In this document: positions 10,065-21,713 of the stretch, piece after piece | How positions within the stretch are numbered: position 1 is the stretch's first letter | Layout: every line of letters begins with the position of its first letter | Source: Stenogyne calaminthoides | Taxonomy: Eukaryota; Streptophyta; Magnoliopsida; Lamiales; Lamiaceae | DNA length: 64,000 bases | Assembly: GCA_037126765.1 (NCBI GenBank) | Contig: JBBCBC010000009.1 | Span: 21,536,870-21,600,869 of the forward strand | Direction: 5' to 3' | The notes under the pieces: generated by a model | What the model was told of the DNA's origin: nothing | The model's input: only the letters and a program-made list of their open reading frames with translations | Databases searched by the model: none | Translations under genes and position numbers: made by a program

Positions 10065-11288
10065 CCATGGTCCGGTGGGAAAACTATTATTTTATGCGTC
10101 ATGGAAGCAAAGACGCGTTTTAATTTGATTGCATATAAAAATGGGGATGAGGGCGAGAGTGCTCCAATTTTGCATTTCTAAGCTCATGTGTGTGCTTTGC
10201 TTATAAACGAATGCGTATGACAAGTATAAACATAAAGCAGTAAACAACACAGCAATATATAGTGGTTCGGACAACCAGTCCTACATCCACTCTCCCTCTC
10301 TAGGGAAATTCCTTCAAACGGGACTTATCACCCTCCACGGGATGGCCAATAGATATTTACCGAGCTCACACTCGAATCCGGACTTATAACCCTCTCTCGG
10401 GTTCGCCTCGGGACTTATCACCCTCCACGGGATTGCCCTCAGGATGTTTAACGAGTTCACACTCCAACAGGACTTATCACCCTCACTGGGTTTGCCCTAA
10501 CAACTACCTCACTTCACCTTTGGGTTTGGGTTTTGGTGTTGTCTCCAACTATGGTGAGATTTTCCCTTACAATGGTTTAGCCTCAATGCTAAGGTTGGGA
10601 AAATCTCTAAGCTTATGATACATCGTGGGTTGCTTAGATTGGGTTACAGAACACTCTTTGAATATATTTGTATATCTATAGACTTGTGTTCTAGGGTGGG
10701 GAATGCTTTGGCTATAACACTCTTTGGCTAGAAGCATTGTTGCTATCTTTTTCGCACTTCCACACTGATAATGAAGGAAGAACTTGTATTTATAGTGTGG
10801 ATTTGAATATTTGGTTGGAGAGAGTTACATTCAAATCCATACTCTTCTTTTTAAGTTCCCGCAGCTTTTCCAGTTGGTTGTCTTCCTCTCGTTGGTCCAC
10901 GCAATTTGGATTCCAACTATATTCCTCGGCCTGATTGCCTCGGAACATTCGGGATATACCGAGCATTGGTATGTTCTTGAAGTCTTCGATAATTACTTGT
11001 GCCTTGATATTTCTTCGAGTCTTGAGTTCTCTGAACCTTGATTTTCTCGAGCCTTCGGTTTCTCGAGTCTTGAAGATCTCAAGATCTCTCGAGTCTTGAT
11101 ATCTCGATTTCTTACTGAGTCTTCAGAAACTAACCTGTTCTATATCTGCCGACTATACACGGTGCAGATAATATCCTGAACACTCTAAAACTGAATCCTG
11201 ATTCATCTATCAAGATTATCCTGAACATGTCATACTCGGGGTTTTGGGATCTAATCAAAATCCTCTTTATTAAATTCATTTCCCAACA
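10065..11288 (-). repeat. Element C 3' LTR
   Basis: Ends CCCAACA at 11288. The right-hand end (sense-strand U3) matches family A LTRs (TGTTGGGAAATGAATTTAA, CCCAAAACCCC). From about 10065 to 10850 it matches the E-type LTR instead: the promoter palindrome at 10798-10839 and the GGGACTTATCACCCTCCACGG blocks. A diverged minisatellite of TCGAGTCTTGA units spans about 10990-11130. Confidence 0.85.
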
Positions 11289-11303
11289 ATTTCTTTTTTT
11301 TGA
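11289..11303 (-). other. Element C polypurine tract
   Basis: Plus strand ATTTCTTTTTTTTGA, i.e. a purine run on the minus strand directly against the 3' LTR, then the GATGATGCAAAACC block shared with the other copia elements here. Primes plus-strand cDNA synthesis. Confidence 0.75.
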
Positions 11304-12618
11304 TGATGCAAAACCTATCTTGTTACAAACATATAACCTATACTCGAGGTTTGAGTTTTTTCCTATTACAAGAAAGGTAAATCTCAATCAATTTAAAAAC
11401 ATTCAACAAATTTCTTTAGTAATGAATCTTTTCTAAATAGATCATTACTAAATACTTAAATAATTTCTTATAGCATCATATAGTTTTCCCTTATATATGA
11501 GCATATAATCAGATCAGAGACATTCAATCAGGCATATCAAAATAAAAGACATGTAAGAAAGATAATGAGGTATTATCTTTGAGCATAAAGATAAAAGTTT
11601 CATTGATTGTAAGTTATCAGTTACAGATTACAATGAACTTATCAAAGAAATAAAGACACAAACATAAAAAGAATTACAAGTCTTGATCTTGGTCTTGATC
11701 TTACATCTTTCTTTCGACTCCTCATTCCTCTTCTTTTTCTACGGACCTTGTATCGATCGGGCATACCGATACTCATCTTGATCGATTCGATTTCTTCCGA
11801 TTTAGGACATCATCGACCCTCGGTCTCTTTTCACTTCTTGACCCTCGTGTCACTTGACCTATCTTGAGTCTCGGTCCACTTTATTTATCGAGCCTTGAGA
11901 TTCCTTTTTCACTCATGCTATCGATTTTCCTTTTTTGCTTGATCGTCAGTTATTGATTAGATCAACACATCTTTAGATCAACATATCGAATAGCATCGGT
12001 CATCATATCGGTTAGCATATCGGGTTTTATCATATCGATCTCGATCACGTCGATCTTGATCGAGTCTCTTCCCTTTTCATCTCCGATTTGCAACCTTTTC
12101 TTTACGATTTCTTTGGGTTTTAGCTTTTCTTCATTTTCGATTATTCAGATCAAGGAACTCATCTAACTTCATCGATCTTGATCGGTCTTTTCTGTGACCT
12201 CGTCGATCTCAATCATTTACTTTTGATTCCGTGAGTTCCCCCTCAAGTTGAAGTTCCCCTTTCAACCCGATATAGACCGATATATCGATTTTGGTGAATT
12301 TTTTCAAGCTCGGTGATTTTCTTCATTTGATTTTGTATGTAATCGATTTTTGTTGACCTAATCGATTCTTCTCAGATTAAGACAATTCTTGGAAAATGTT
12401 CTTTGCCTTTAACTTAGTCTAGAGTAGTAGACTCTTCCCAAGTTGGTGCGATTTGACATGCGAGATATCGTCGATACACTTTCGATATGTCAATCCGCCA
12501 GAAACTTTATCCAATTATCGGTCAGCGTGATTTCTACCGCTGTTGTCCTTGTGATGCAATTTTTTTTCTAAAATAGGCTTTGAGAACTCAAATTTGCATC
12601 CGCACCCTGCTTGGCCTC
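11304..12618. other. Element C interior, no gene seen
   Basis: AT-rich to about 11700, then a region crowded with GATCTTGATCG and TCGATC words (11700-12300). The latter looks like the reverse complement of the first third of the E-type LTR (GAGATCAGATGAG, GTTGAGGGGGAAC words). I find no protein signature on either strand. Confidence 0.5.
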
Positions 12619-13380
12619 TATAAATTGTACCAATGTTTTACACAACATAACTCATTTACCATACATATCTTCTTCAGAGAATCATGTATCTGGTGAACCC
12701 TTGTTTCCGTGAGACTTCCGGCAAACACTTTTACCCCTTTTTCCATGGTTTCATCTTCTCAAATCAACTCGTTTCATCCTTTTTCTTTGTTTTTCATCAT
12801 CGCCAACGATTTCACATACGATTGTTGCAAAGCTTTCTACCACCACGGGCAAGGGGGCTTTCTTTGTAATCGAGAAGACACTTCTCCTAACCGTATGCAC
12901 CTTGTGTGTCTATCGTTATAGCGTGACTACCATCAACAGACTTAGTGCGAAAATGAGCGTGAGTTTGATATCGATCTTGATTGATTAATCGGCCGATCTT
13001 CCTATATCAAACCGACCCTTTAACGGTGAGCGCCCTTTACCCTCCTCCTTGGGGCTCGGCTTAAAATCCTATTAATGCCGCTCTCACTCCCCTTGGAGAG
13101 TCCATCGCCTTTCTGGCATAGGATTACCTTTTCAAGCCTCCCTTATATGTTAAGTGGGGAAAATGAGAGCATCGATTTAAAATCTCTCTTTCCTCCTCTT
13201 AATCACCCCACTATAGATCGGGTTTGGGTTTGGATGAAGGTTTAGGGATATGGCTTAAGGGGTTTAGGGTTTAGAGTTATGTATTGACCTCCGTGTTTTC
13301 TTGCATTTGTAACTTGTAATGTAACCTCGACCTTTGGTCTTTATCAATGAAAAGTTCTATTATTCCATTGTTGTGTAAAA
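12619..13380 (+). pseudogene. Plus-strand cassette (copy in C): TATA box, broken ORF, 3'UTR-like end
   Basis: TATAAATT at 12619-12626 is followed 65 bp later by an ATG (12684) that starts MYLVNPCFRETSG. The frame breaks after about 60 codons, and another frame (MVSSSQINSFHPFSL, IANDFTYDCC) continues. The unit closes with TTGTAACTTGTAATG and TTTATCAATGAAA near 13315-13355, a plant 3'UTR-like end. It is homologous with 42983-43790 inside element B, with the same 65-bp TATA-to-ATG distance. It runs antisense to element C. I do not recognise the protein. A captured host gene fragment or an antisense retroelement ORF are both possible. Confidence 0.45.
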
Positions 13381-13492
13381 CTTTCTGTTTTCCTTGGTAC
13401 CGCTTGTTGATATCGGATCGGAGATAGGTTTCAAAAAAAAAAGATCTGCTTTCGGCGAAAACATTTGAAAAAGTAATCTTTTTGAGCATTTG

Positions 13493-13502
13493 CTCGATAC
13501 CA
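13493..13502 (-). other. Element C primer-binding site
   Basis: Plus strand CTCGATACCA, two bases from the LTR start at 13505. The functional sequence would be CTCTGATACCA, as in A1; here CTG is written as CG. This is one of the clearest cases of the CAG/CTG signature described in the findings. Confidence 0.8.
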
Positions 13503-13504
13503 CT

Positions 13505-14729
13505 TGATGGTCGAATTGGGAAAACCTATTTTTTGCGTATGCGGAAGCAAAGACGTTTTTAATTTCGGTGCATATAAAAGCGGGGATGAGGGCAGAGTGC
13601 TCCAATTTTGCATTTCTAAGCTCATGTGTGTGCTTTGCTTTATAAACGAACGCATTATGACAAGTATAAACATAAAGCAAAGAAACAACACGGCCAATAT
13701 ATAGTGGTTGGACAACCCGGTCCCTACATCCACTCTCCTCTAGGGAAATTCCTTCAAACGGGACTTATCACCCTCCACGGGATTGCCAATAGATATTTAC
13801 CGAGCTCACACTCGAATGGACTTATAACCCTCTCGGGTTCGCCTCGGGACTTATCACCCTCCACGGGATCGCTTCTGAGATGTTTAACGAGTTCACACTC
13901 CAACGGGACTTATCACCCCTCACTCGGGTTTGCCTAACAACTACCTCACTTCACCACTTTGGGTTTGGGTTTTGGTGTTGTCTCCAACTATGGTGAGATT
14001 TTTTCCCTTACAATGGTTTAGTCTCAATGCTAAGGTTGGGAAATCTCTCTAAGCTTATGATACATCGTGGGTTGCTTAGATTGGGTTCTAGAACACTCTT
14101 TGAATATATTTGTATATCTATAGACTTGTGTTCTAGGGTGGGAATCTTTGGCTATATAACACTCTTTGGCTCAGTAGCATTGTTGCTATCTTTTTCGCAC
14201 TTCCACACGATAATGAAGGAAGAACTTTGTATTTATAGTGTGGATTTGAATGTTACCGTTGGAGAGAGTTACATTCAAATCCATACTCTTCTTTGTAAGT
14301 TCTCTGTGGCTTTTCGGGCTGGTTGTCTTCCTCTCGTTGGTCCACGCCATTTGGATTCCTTTGGCTATATTCCTCGAACGATTGCCTCGGAACATTCAGG
14401 GATATCTTGAGCATTCGGTATATTCTGCGGAGTCTTGATAAATCTTGTGCCTTATTTCTCGAGTCTTGAGTTCTCTGAACCTTAATTTTCTCTGAGCCTT
14501 GGTTTCTCGAGTCTTGATATCTCGGTATCTCATCGAGTCTTGATATCTCGATTTCTTCTTGAGTCTTTAAACTAACTTTTGTTTCTATATCTCGCGACTA
14601 TACACGGTTAGATAATATCTGAACACTCTAAAACCGAATCTCGATTCATCTATCAAGATTATCTGAACATGTCATACTCGGGGTTTTGGGATCTAATCAA
14701 AATCCTCTTTATTAAATTCATTTCCCAAT
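13505..14729 (-). repeat. Element C 5' LTR
   Basis: Starts TGATGGTCGAATTGGG and ends TTTCCCAAT, where CCCAACA is expected. Same order of blocks as the left LTR, with many small indels between them. On the minus strand TATAAATA (14233-14240) lies beside a perfect 13-bp inverted repeat (14241-14253 / 14271-14283). Confidence 0.85.
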
Positions 14730-14750
14730 GAAACTCATAAAGCTATCTCT

Positions 14751-14803
14751 TCCAACGGATAGTTTTTTTCAAAGAGTGACCTTGGTGAAGTTGCCTATAA
14801 ATA
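14751..14803 (+). promoter_or_regulatory. Family A LTR promoter: TCCAACGG plus TATAAATA
   Basis: TCCAACGG at 14751-14758 and TATAAATA at 14796-14803, 37 bp between them. The same pair occurs in the other family A LTRs (minus strand, 18121-18128 with 18079-18086). The box would start transcripts toward 15843. Confidence 0.65.
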
Positions 14804-17036
14804 CCAAAGTTGACCCTTTACATTGAGAGGTTACGGAAATTTCAAAAGCAACTCAAGAGCTCATTAGTATTATTGCAAATTGAAGCATTTTAAAACCCTT
14901 GAATTTCCCAAGTGTTTCACATTGGAGAGAGCTCTTTATTCTAAGCCTAGATTGATAGATATATCCAAAGCTTAGAAGAGATATCCTAGCCTTTGCATTA
15001 GTTCTTATTGTAAAGGATATCTCACCACCTAGTTGAAACCAACCCAAAACCCAAACCCTTTGTTAATGTAGTTTGTGTGTGTTTTGTTGGTGAGTTAGAG
15101 TTGTAAAAAGTGAGTAAGCTGGGTGAGTTGAGTTTTTAAAACTCTAGAGAAGAAGTTAGTAAGCTACTTGTGGTAGTCTAAACACTTGTGTGTTTGAGTT
15201 AGTAAGGTGCAGTGAGTCGGCCGTTAAAACACTGTAGAAAAGTGAGTAAAGCTACGGTGAGTTAGCACGAAAGCTTTAGGAAGTGGTTAAAGAAATTTCT
15301 CGAAGATCGAGAGAGAGTGGGCGTAGGAGCTTGAGTCTACGAACCACTATAATTCTTTGTGTTGTTTGCTTCTGCATCTTTTTGCGATTTTATCGGTTTT
15401 CATGTTTTTCACTTTGAAAGCATATTTCACCGATATTCGGTTGGAACCAATCAATTGCTGCATAAAATTGGTTCTGACCTTGAAGAAGATATTTAAAAAA
15501 AAAAAAAAACCAGTATAAACTTAGGGCCAACCATTCCGTTTACCTTGAGTAGCTAGAACATATAGTTACCAAACGGAATCCAATCTTTTACCGAAGTGTT
15601 CAAGAAGATAATTTTCATCCAAATCCTAAATGATCTCGATATTGACTTTAGATCCGTTTAACCAAGCTTCGAAAAAGCCAGATCATGGTTTTAAAAGACT
15701 TTGAATAGGACAATTCATGCTTCAATGGGATAAAATATCAGATAAATTGACTATCCTGAAATGTATAGATAAAAAGTTTAAAACTCAAATCAACATGTGT
15801 ATTCCCCATACACGTGTGAGACTCGTTAGCACTGGGACCAACACGGGTAAACGAGTATTACACGTGTATGGGGGGGAATACATGTGTTCAGTGATTTTTC
15901 AAACTTTTTACAAAACTAAAATCAGTGGGTCAGGTTGTCCTGAGAAACAGCCCTGAGAAGCACAAATTACTCTTAGTCAAAGTCTAGTGAGACAATAACA
16001 CTGAGAAGCATTCAAGAATTCAGATTAATTTCAAACCGACCGAGATTTTAAGATCAGAGTTCAAATAAGCTTGGAGTAGATAGTTACCTTACTGACTACT
16101 CAGATGAGTTTGGTCAGTTTGACAACTATCTATACTAGCTTATCTAGGGTGCAGAATGTGTAGGCCCTAAGTTTATACTCGTTTTACTTTGTTGAAAATA
16201 TTTATCACTTAGTAAATCACTGGTTAAAGTTGTGCTCAATTTAATGCAAATTCAGTAGATTGATTCCCAACTGAATATCAGAAAATTCAGTATGCTTTCA
16301 GTGAAAATATGCAACAGATAAAATGCAAAGCAGAAAGCAATACAACAAATTATAGTGGTTCAGAGACAAAGCTCCTACGTCCACTCTCTCTGATCCTCAG
16401 AGAAATTCCTTAACACACTACTACTACCACCTTAAGCTTTCGGGGACCGTTGTTCAAAGAACTTACTAACTTTCCACTATGAGTTTTAAGGTTAAACTAC
16501 ACACCGCAGCCTTACTAACTCAACACACACAAGCTTTCGACGGGCCACAAGCAAATTTACTAACTTCTTCTCTAGAGTTTACAAGCTAAACTACACTGCA
16601 GCTTACTAACTCTTTACAACTCTTACTTTCCAACAATCACACACTCAAACTACCTAATCAATAGGGTTTGGGTTTGGTTAGTTTCCAACTAAGGTGAGAT
16701 ATCCTTTTACAATAAGAACATTGTTGGTCCCAGTGCAAACGAGTCTTACAAGTGTATGGGGGGGAATACACGTGTTCAGTGATTTTTAAAACCTTTTCTT
16801 CACTGAGATCAGGTGGGTCAATTTGTCTTGAGAAGCACAAATCGCCCTGAGTCAAAGTCTACTGAGACAATGATCCTGAGCAGCTTTCAGAAGCTTCAGA
16901 TTAGCCCAACTGATCCTGAGTTTTATTAGAGATCCTGAGAAGCTTGGATCAGATAATTATCTTACTAAATATTCAGTAGAGTTAGATCAGTTTGGTAACT
17001 ATCTGTTCTAGCTTATCAAGAGTGTGGAATGGTTGG

Positions 17037-18810
17037 TGTTAGTCCCGGTGCAAACGAGTCTTACACATGTATGGGGGGGAATACACGTGTTTAGTGAATT
17101 TTAAAACTTTTCTTCACTGAGATCAGATGGGTCAGGATGTCCTGAGAATTTTGCCCTGAGAAGGACAAATAGCCATGAGTCAAAGTCTACTAAGACAGTG
17201 ATCCTGAGCAGCTTTCAGAAGCTTCAGATTAGCCCAACTGATCCTGAGTTTTATCAGAGATCCTGAGAAACTTGGATCAAATAATTATCTTACTGAATAC
17301 TCAGTAGAGTTAGTCTAGTTTGGTAACTATCTGTTCTAGCTAATCAAGAGTGCGGAATGGTTGGCCCTAAGTTTATACTCGTTTTAACTTTGCTGAAAAT
17401 CTTATTCCTTTAATAAAACAGTGGTTAAGGCTGTGATCAATTTAATGCAAGTTCAGTGGATTGATTCCAACTAAATCTCAGTAAAATATGCTTTCAGTGA
17501 AAATCATGCAACAGATATAATGCAGTACAGAAAGCAAACACAACAATTATAGTAGTTCAGAGACTCAAGCTCCTACGTCCACTCTCTTTGATCTTCAAAG
17601 AAATTCCTTAACACACTAACTCACTGTAGCTTACTCACTTTTCTACCTTGAATTTTCTGGCTGACTCACTGCAGCTTACTAACTCAATCACACACACAAG
17701 TTTTCAGACTACCACAAGTAGCTTACTAACTTCTTCTCTAGAATTTTCTGGCTGGCTAAACTGCAGCTTACTCACTCTTTACAACTCTAACTCACCAACA
17801 AATCACACACATTCAAACTACCTTATCAAAGGGTTTGGGTTTGGGTTGGTTTCCAACTAGGGTGAGATATCCTTTACAATTAGAACAAATGCAAAGGCTA
17901 TGATATCTCCACTAAGCTTTGAATATTTCTATTAAATCTAGGCTTAGTGTAGTGAGCTCTCTCCAATGTGAAACACTTGGGAAATTCTAGGGTTTTCGAG
18001 TGCTTCAATTCGCAAGAATCTGAATGAGCTCTTGATTCTTTGTAATTTCCGTAACCTCTCAATGTTGGAGATCACTGGTATTTATAGGCAACTTTACCAA
18101 GGTCACACTTGAAAAACTATCCGTTGGAAGAGATAGCGTCAAGGGTTTCCTCTTCTGGTTATTGATGAACGACTATTTTAGGGTTTGAATACTCCCTTGC
18201 ATGGTTTGGGTAACAAGTAACCAATGCAGCCAATCACAACGTTTTTGCAGTCTGGAACATAGTACTACTGACATATTCAGTGTCATGTCGCTTTCAGTGT
18301 CAGTGTAGTACAGTGTTGTCATCCTCTGATTGGTTATTGTCTTCAGTAAATGTAGACAAACAAAACGACTCTTTTAGGTCAATCTCTTTGAATGAGACAA
18401 CCTTAAACAACACTTAGTTTTAGTTCCTTTTATCTTCACTTGAATATTTTGGGCAATATCTATTCTTTCAGTTTTGCATGTACTCAGATAGATATTTTTT
18501 TCAGTGCCACTGAACATTCAGGTTATCCTAAGTCTTGATAACTTCTTGAAGTTCTTCAATAACCCGAGACTTTCGATCTTCAAGATCTTCTCGAGTCTTG
18601 ATTCTCAAGATCTTCCCGACCATTGAGTTTATTCTTCGAGTCTTGATATCAAAACTTGATTAATATCTGTTGACTATACATTGTGCAGATATCTTCCTTA
18701 ACAATTCTATACTGAAACCTAACTCAGACTATCAAGATTATCCTGAACATGTCATACTCAGGGGTTTTGGGATCTAATCAAAACTTTTTTATTAAATTCA
18801 TCTCCCAACA
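17037..18810 (-). repeat. A1 3' LTR, 1774 bp
   Basis: TGTTAGTCCCGG to TCTCCCAACA. On the minus strand TATAAATA (18079-18086) with TCCAACGG 34 bp upstream (18121-18128). It is preceded on the minus strand by the purine tract. Direct partner of 27998-29752. Confidence 0.95.
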
Positions 18811-18825
18811 ATTTCCCCCTTTTTG
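18811..18825 (-). other. A1 polypurine tract
   Basis: Plus strand ATTTCCCCCTTTTTG, so the minus strand reads CAAAAAGGGGGAAAT right against the 3' LTR. Primer for plus-strand DNA synthesis. Confidence 0.92.
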
Positions 18826-19079
18826 ATGATGCCAAAACCATCTTGTTACATTTAAGAAAACCTAACCTATACTCAGGTTTCAGTTTATCTATTACAATTA
18901 AAAAGCATAACTCCCAACAATTTCCAATCAAACTGGCATATCAAATAATTACATGTAAGAAGATAATGAGATATTATCTTTGAGCATAAAGATAAACTTT
19001 TCATTGATCAGTAGATGGGCATTACGACTTACAATGAAAAACAAAAGACAAAAGTCATAAACATAAAGATTACAGGTCT

Positions 19080-19328
19080 TCAGTCTTCTTCAATCTCATC
19101 ATCTGGTACTTCTAAGTTGAACATCCCAAAGTACCTCTTTTTCAGTTCATCTCTTTCTTTGATGATATCAGGGTTGTTTCCTGTCAGTCCAAGTTGGATG
19201 GCATACTGAGCAATTTCTTGAGAAATGGCAGCCTCATTCACAAAGCCATTCTCAAATCTAGGTGATGGATACATATATGGCCCTGGAGCTACAATCTGAG
19301 TATTGCCTTCATCTGCCAGGTTGATCAA
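19080..19328 (-). pseudogene. A1 ORF3, C-terminal piece
   Basis: Ends the ORF3 protein: ISQEIAQYAIQLGLTG, then an acidic tail PDDEIEED and stop at 19080. The same ending lies in A2 (36757-36951), so it is conserved in the family. Minus-strand sequence just upstream (19330-19590) is protein-like in another frame (NDAWEEIKRTFWFYYEILRE), showing a frameshift near 19330 or 19590. Role unknown; ORFs in this position in SIRE-type elements are called envelope-like, but I see no membrane segment here. Confidence 0.7.
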
Positions 19329-19591
19329 CTTCTGCAGATACTCAGGATAGAATGTCAGTAAATATTCAATGAATGCTTCATTCTTGTCTGAGCTGCTCCC
19401 TCTCCATTCTCTCAGAATCTCATAATAGAACCAGAAGGTTCTCTTGATTTCCTCCCATGCATCATTGATCTGTAATGGTATCCATTTATCAATGTGCGGC
19501 CATTTATAAGTCTTCTCAGTGCCTCTTCTCTTACTAATGAACTTCTTGAAACCACCCCTTCTCTTCTGTTCTTCTTCTTTCTTCTTCTTGA

Positions 19592-20503
19592 TCAGAGGAG
19601 CACCAGAGGCGAATAAGCGATTCTTTTCTCCTTTTCAATTTGCAAAGCTCTCAGAGTTTTCTTGGTATCGAAGGTTTCTTTCGAGTATCGAGTCAAAACT
19701 TCTTGATTTCTTCTTGATTCTTGAACTCCATGTCGGTTTCCTCCGAGTAGGTCTTTTTTACCTTTTGCTCTTTTCTTCTTCCTTGGTTCGACAAAAGCTA
19801 CTGCTTTTCTCTTCTCTGGTCTGGCTTGTTCTTCTCCTGCCTTGCTTGTCTCAACCATCCTTCTATCACTCATTTTTTCAGCAATTACTTCTTGAGTGAT
19901 CTGATCATTTGTCTGAGTGAAGGTAGGTTTCTTAGCTTCTGCAAACTTCAGTTTCTCAGTGACCTCAATCTCAATTAGAGCATTCAATATTTTCTTTGCC
20001 TCTGCTTCTTTTTGAGCTTTCTTCTCCAAGGTTTGTGCCAACAACTCATCTAATTTGCCACCTTTAGGCCTTTCCCCCTTTTTGGAACCATACCTTGGGA
20101 GAAGTTGAGTCAGTGCAGCATCCATATAGTATTGTTCTTTGCCCATATTGCGCACTGTCCCAGCCAATTGATCATGCTCATCTTCTAGCCTCATCATGTA
20201 GTTTTTTGCCATTGAGAACTCATCTGAGAGAGGAGCAAACTGTTTTGAGAAGACATCATGCATCATGTCTGTCATCTTAGTCATGAGCAGGGAGCCCATT
20301 TCCTCAACAGTTGTTTTGATCATCAGATCATTCTTCTCAGTCAGTTTAGCTTCAAGATAAGTAGTCCTGTCTTGGTACATTTGCTTCATGTTGGCATTAA
20401 GCTCTGTATGTACTTCATCAATCTTTCCATCCAGAACAACTAATTCATCTGATAGTGTATTTTGAAGTTGAAGTATAGCAGATGATGAACTCAGGTTCTC
20501 CAT
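19592..20503 (-). CDS. A1 ORF3, coiled-coil middle piece (303 aa open)
   Basis: An open stretch within ORF3. Residues 1-130 are heptad-rich (LQNTLSDELVVLDGKIDEVH, NANMKQMYQDRTTYLEAKL), consistent with a coiled coil. A Lys-rich stretch follows near residues 140-175 (GERPKGGKLDELLAQTLEKK) and a strongly basic block at about 230-250 (EPRKKKRAKGKKD), possibly a nuclear localisation signal. The last 50 residues look frame-shifted. The Met at 20503 is internal: ORF3 begins upstream at 22743. No transmembrane segment or signal peptide, which argues against a true envelope. Confidence 0.65.
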   Translation of the reverse strand: MENLSSSSAILQLQNTLSDELVVLDGKIDEVHTELNANMKQMYQDRTTYLEAKLTEKNDLMIKTTVEEMGSLLMTKMTDMMHDVFSKQFAPLSDEFSMAKNYMMRLEDEHDQLAGTVRNMGKEQYYMDAALTQLLPRYGSKKGERPKGGKLDELLAQTLEKKAQKEAEAKKILNALIEIEVTEKLKFAEAKKPTFTQTNDQITQEVIAEKMSDRRMVETSKAGEEQARPEKRKAVAFVEPRKKKRAKGKKDLLGGNRHGVQESRRNQEVLTRYSKETFDTKKTLRALQIEKEKRIAYSPLVLL

Positions 20504-21021
20504 TTTTTCGAGTTAGATCGGTGAGTAACTAACTCCATCCGAAGTCATCTTATGCGTGAGAGTTATGCGAATTTTCGATGATGTCGATGAGGAGCTTAGA
20601 TTCTCAAGTTTTTGAGATTGACTTGCCAGCATCTCCTCCATCTTTGTCATTTTCTCCACCACTGGTACCACTTTTCTGGCCATTCATCCAGATTGGTGTG
20701 AAATCAACCAATGAAGTTTGAACAATACTTTCCAATCGAAATGGGTGCTCCAACCGAGCCCTCGGTCGATATCATAAACATCAGATTTAAAGCTAGGTAC
20801 TTCAGTAACTTCGACATAATGTATAACAGTGCCAAAAGGTACCTGAAGAAAGCTAACTTCAGTCTGAGGTTGTCGATATCGATTGGTTCAAAGATCGAAC
20901 TTCCTTTTCAATTTCTTTCCCTGAGTTCCTTTTTTTTTCTTTCTCGTGTTCTTTTTACGTCTCAAATTTGGTTTTTCCATTTCAACTTGTTTGTCACCTT
21001 CTTTATCTTTATCCTCATCTC

Positions 21022-21713
21022 TTACGGATCCATAGAACTGGAGGCATCGCCTTCAACTCTCTTCTTCAAACCCCTTTTCTTCACTAGCTCATCAAAGTCA
21101 ACAACTTTCATTCTGAGCTTGGTCTTCCTGAACCCAGAGAACTCTGTCAAAACTGTAGTTTCAGCATTCCACCATTCTTCTCCTCTTAAAGAGGCTATAT
21201 TCAGCATCTCCGGAAGAGTTTGATTCAGGATGTAGACCGTGGTTCTCGAAGTCGAAAGAAGAGATCTGGCAAGGTCGATATGCATTAAGCTCGGGGTATC
21301 TGTCCGGGATGAACCATTCCCCTTGCTTTCGCCATTCGGTTTTTTACGCCTCTCCTTCTTCAACTTTGGGCTCTCGAGGAATGCGGCTCAGTTATTGTAT
21401 CGATTGTAGTCTTTGATGGGTCAAGAAATGGTTCATTCGTAAGAGCATCAAGGTTCAGTAATTCCTGAGGTTCTGATTGTTCTGACATCTGAGTTGGTCC
21501 CTCTTCAGTTGAGATCTGAGGTCCCTTAAAAATTTCTTGAGAATTTTTTTCTGAACTCAGAGAGGTTTCTAGTACCTCTGAGAAAACCTGTTCCTCAGTT
21601 TCTTGCTCCTGAACATTCGTCACCACCGAAAGCAAGAACTTGACCGGAGATTTCATCCCTTCTTCATCCTTCAATTTTGGTTTCTTTAGTTTCGCTGGCC
21701 TCCTTCTCAGCAA
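21022..21713 (-). pseudogene. A1 ORF3, acidic/Ser-rich piece in two frames
   Basis: Two overlapping open stretches, 21713-21360 and 21363-21022. The first starts with a basic block (RRRPAKLKKPKLKDEEGMK) and becomes Glu/Ser/Pro-rich (EEGPTQMSEQSEPQELLNL); the second has STSRTTVYILNQTLPEMLN. Low complexity limits homology statements. A frameshift near 21360 separates them. Position and strand make them part of ORF3. Confidence 0.5.

Larger units (their letters stand above)
10065..14729 (-). mobile_element. Element C: non-autonomous copia-like element without gag/pol
   Basis: Two LTRs of about 1225 bp (10065-11288 and 13505-14729) surround 2.2 kb. A T-rich purine-tract complement follows the left LTR and a primer-binding site precedes the right one, fixing the minus strand. 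TSD GAAAC at 10060-10064 and 14730-14734. No gag, protease, integrase or RT signature is visible; the interior holds AT-rich DNA and a plus-strand cassette (12619-13380) that is also found inside element B. It would need enzymes in trans, plausibly from a B- or A-type copia element. Confidence 0.85.
9267..15843 (+). repeat. Family A solo LTR, plus orientation, split by element C
   Basis: Left part 9267-10064 starts TGTTGGGAGATGAATTTAAT; right part 14735-15843 ends GGGACCAACA. The 5-bp repeats CGGGT at 9262-9266 and 15844-15848 flank it, so it inserted alone or collapsed to a solo LTR. It is the reverse complement of the minus-strand family A LTRs (compare 17037-18810). A TATAAATA box lies at 14796-14803. 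Element C (TSD GAAAC) interrupts it. It holds no gene. Confidence 0.88.
9253..16721 (-). repeat. Family A copia LTR no. 1, split by a solo LTR
   Basis: LTR 1 begins TGTTGGTCCCGGGT at 9253, is interrupted after 14 bases at 9267, and resumes at 15844 with AAACGAGTATTACACGTGTA (after the CGGGT duplication). It runs to 16721, where element A2 cuts it again in the AATAAGAACA block. So 9253-9266 plus 15844-16721 are one LTR in the minus orientation. Its remaining half is not in the window. It sits directly against gypsy pol, so it was inserted there. Confidence 0.82.

Noticed and set aside
13160..13275. GGGTTTAGGG and TTTAGGGTTT words near 13200-13275 and 43630-43670, like plant telomere repeats
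   Set aside because: Only two or three interrupted units; more likely part of the shared cassette's trailing sequence than interstitial telomere.
20711..21223. 170-codon plus-strand ORF with hydrophobic stretches, looking like a membrane protein
   Set aside because: It is the reverse frame of the charged ORF3 of A1; antisense of Lys/Glu codons gives Phe/Leu/Ser.
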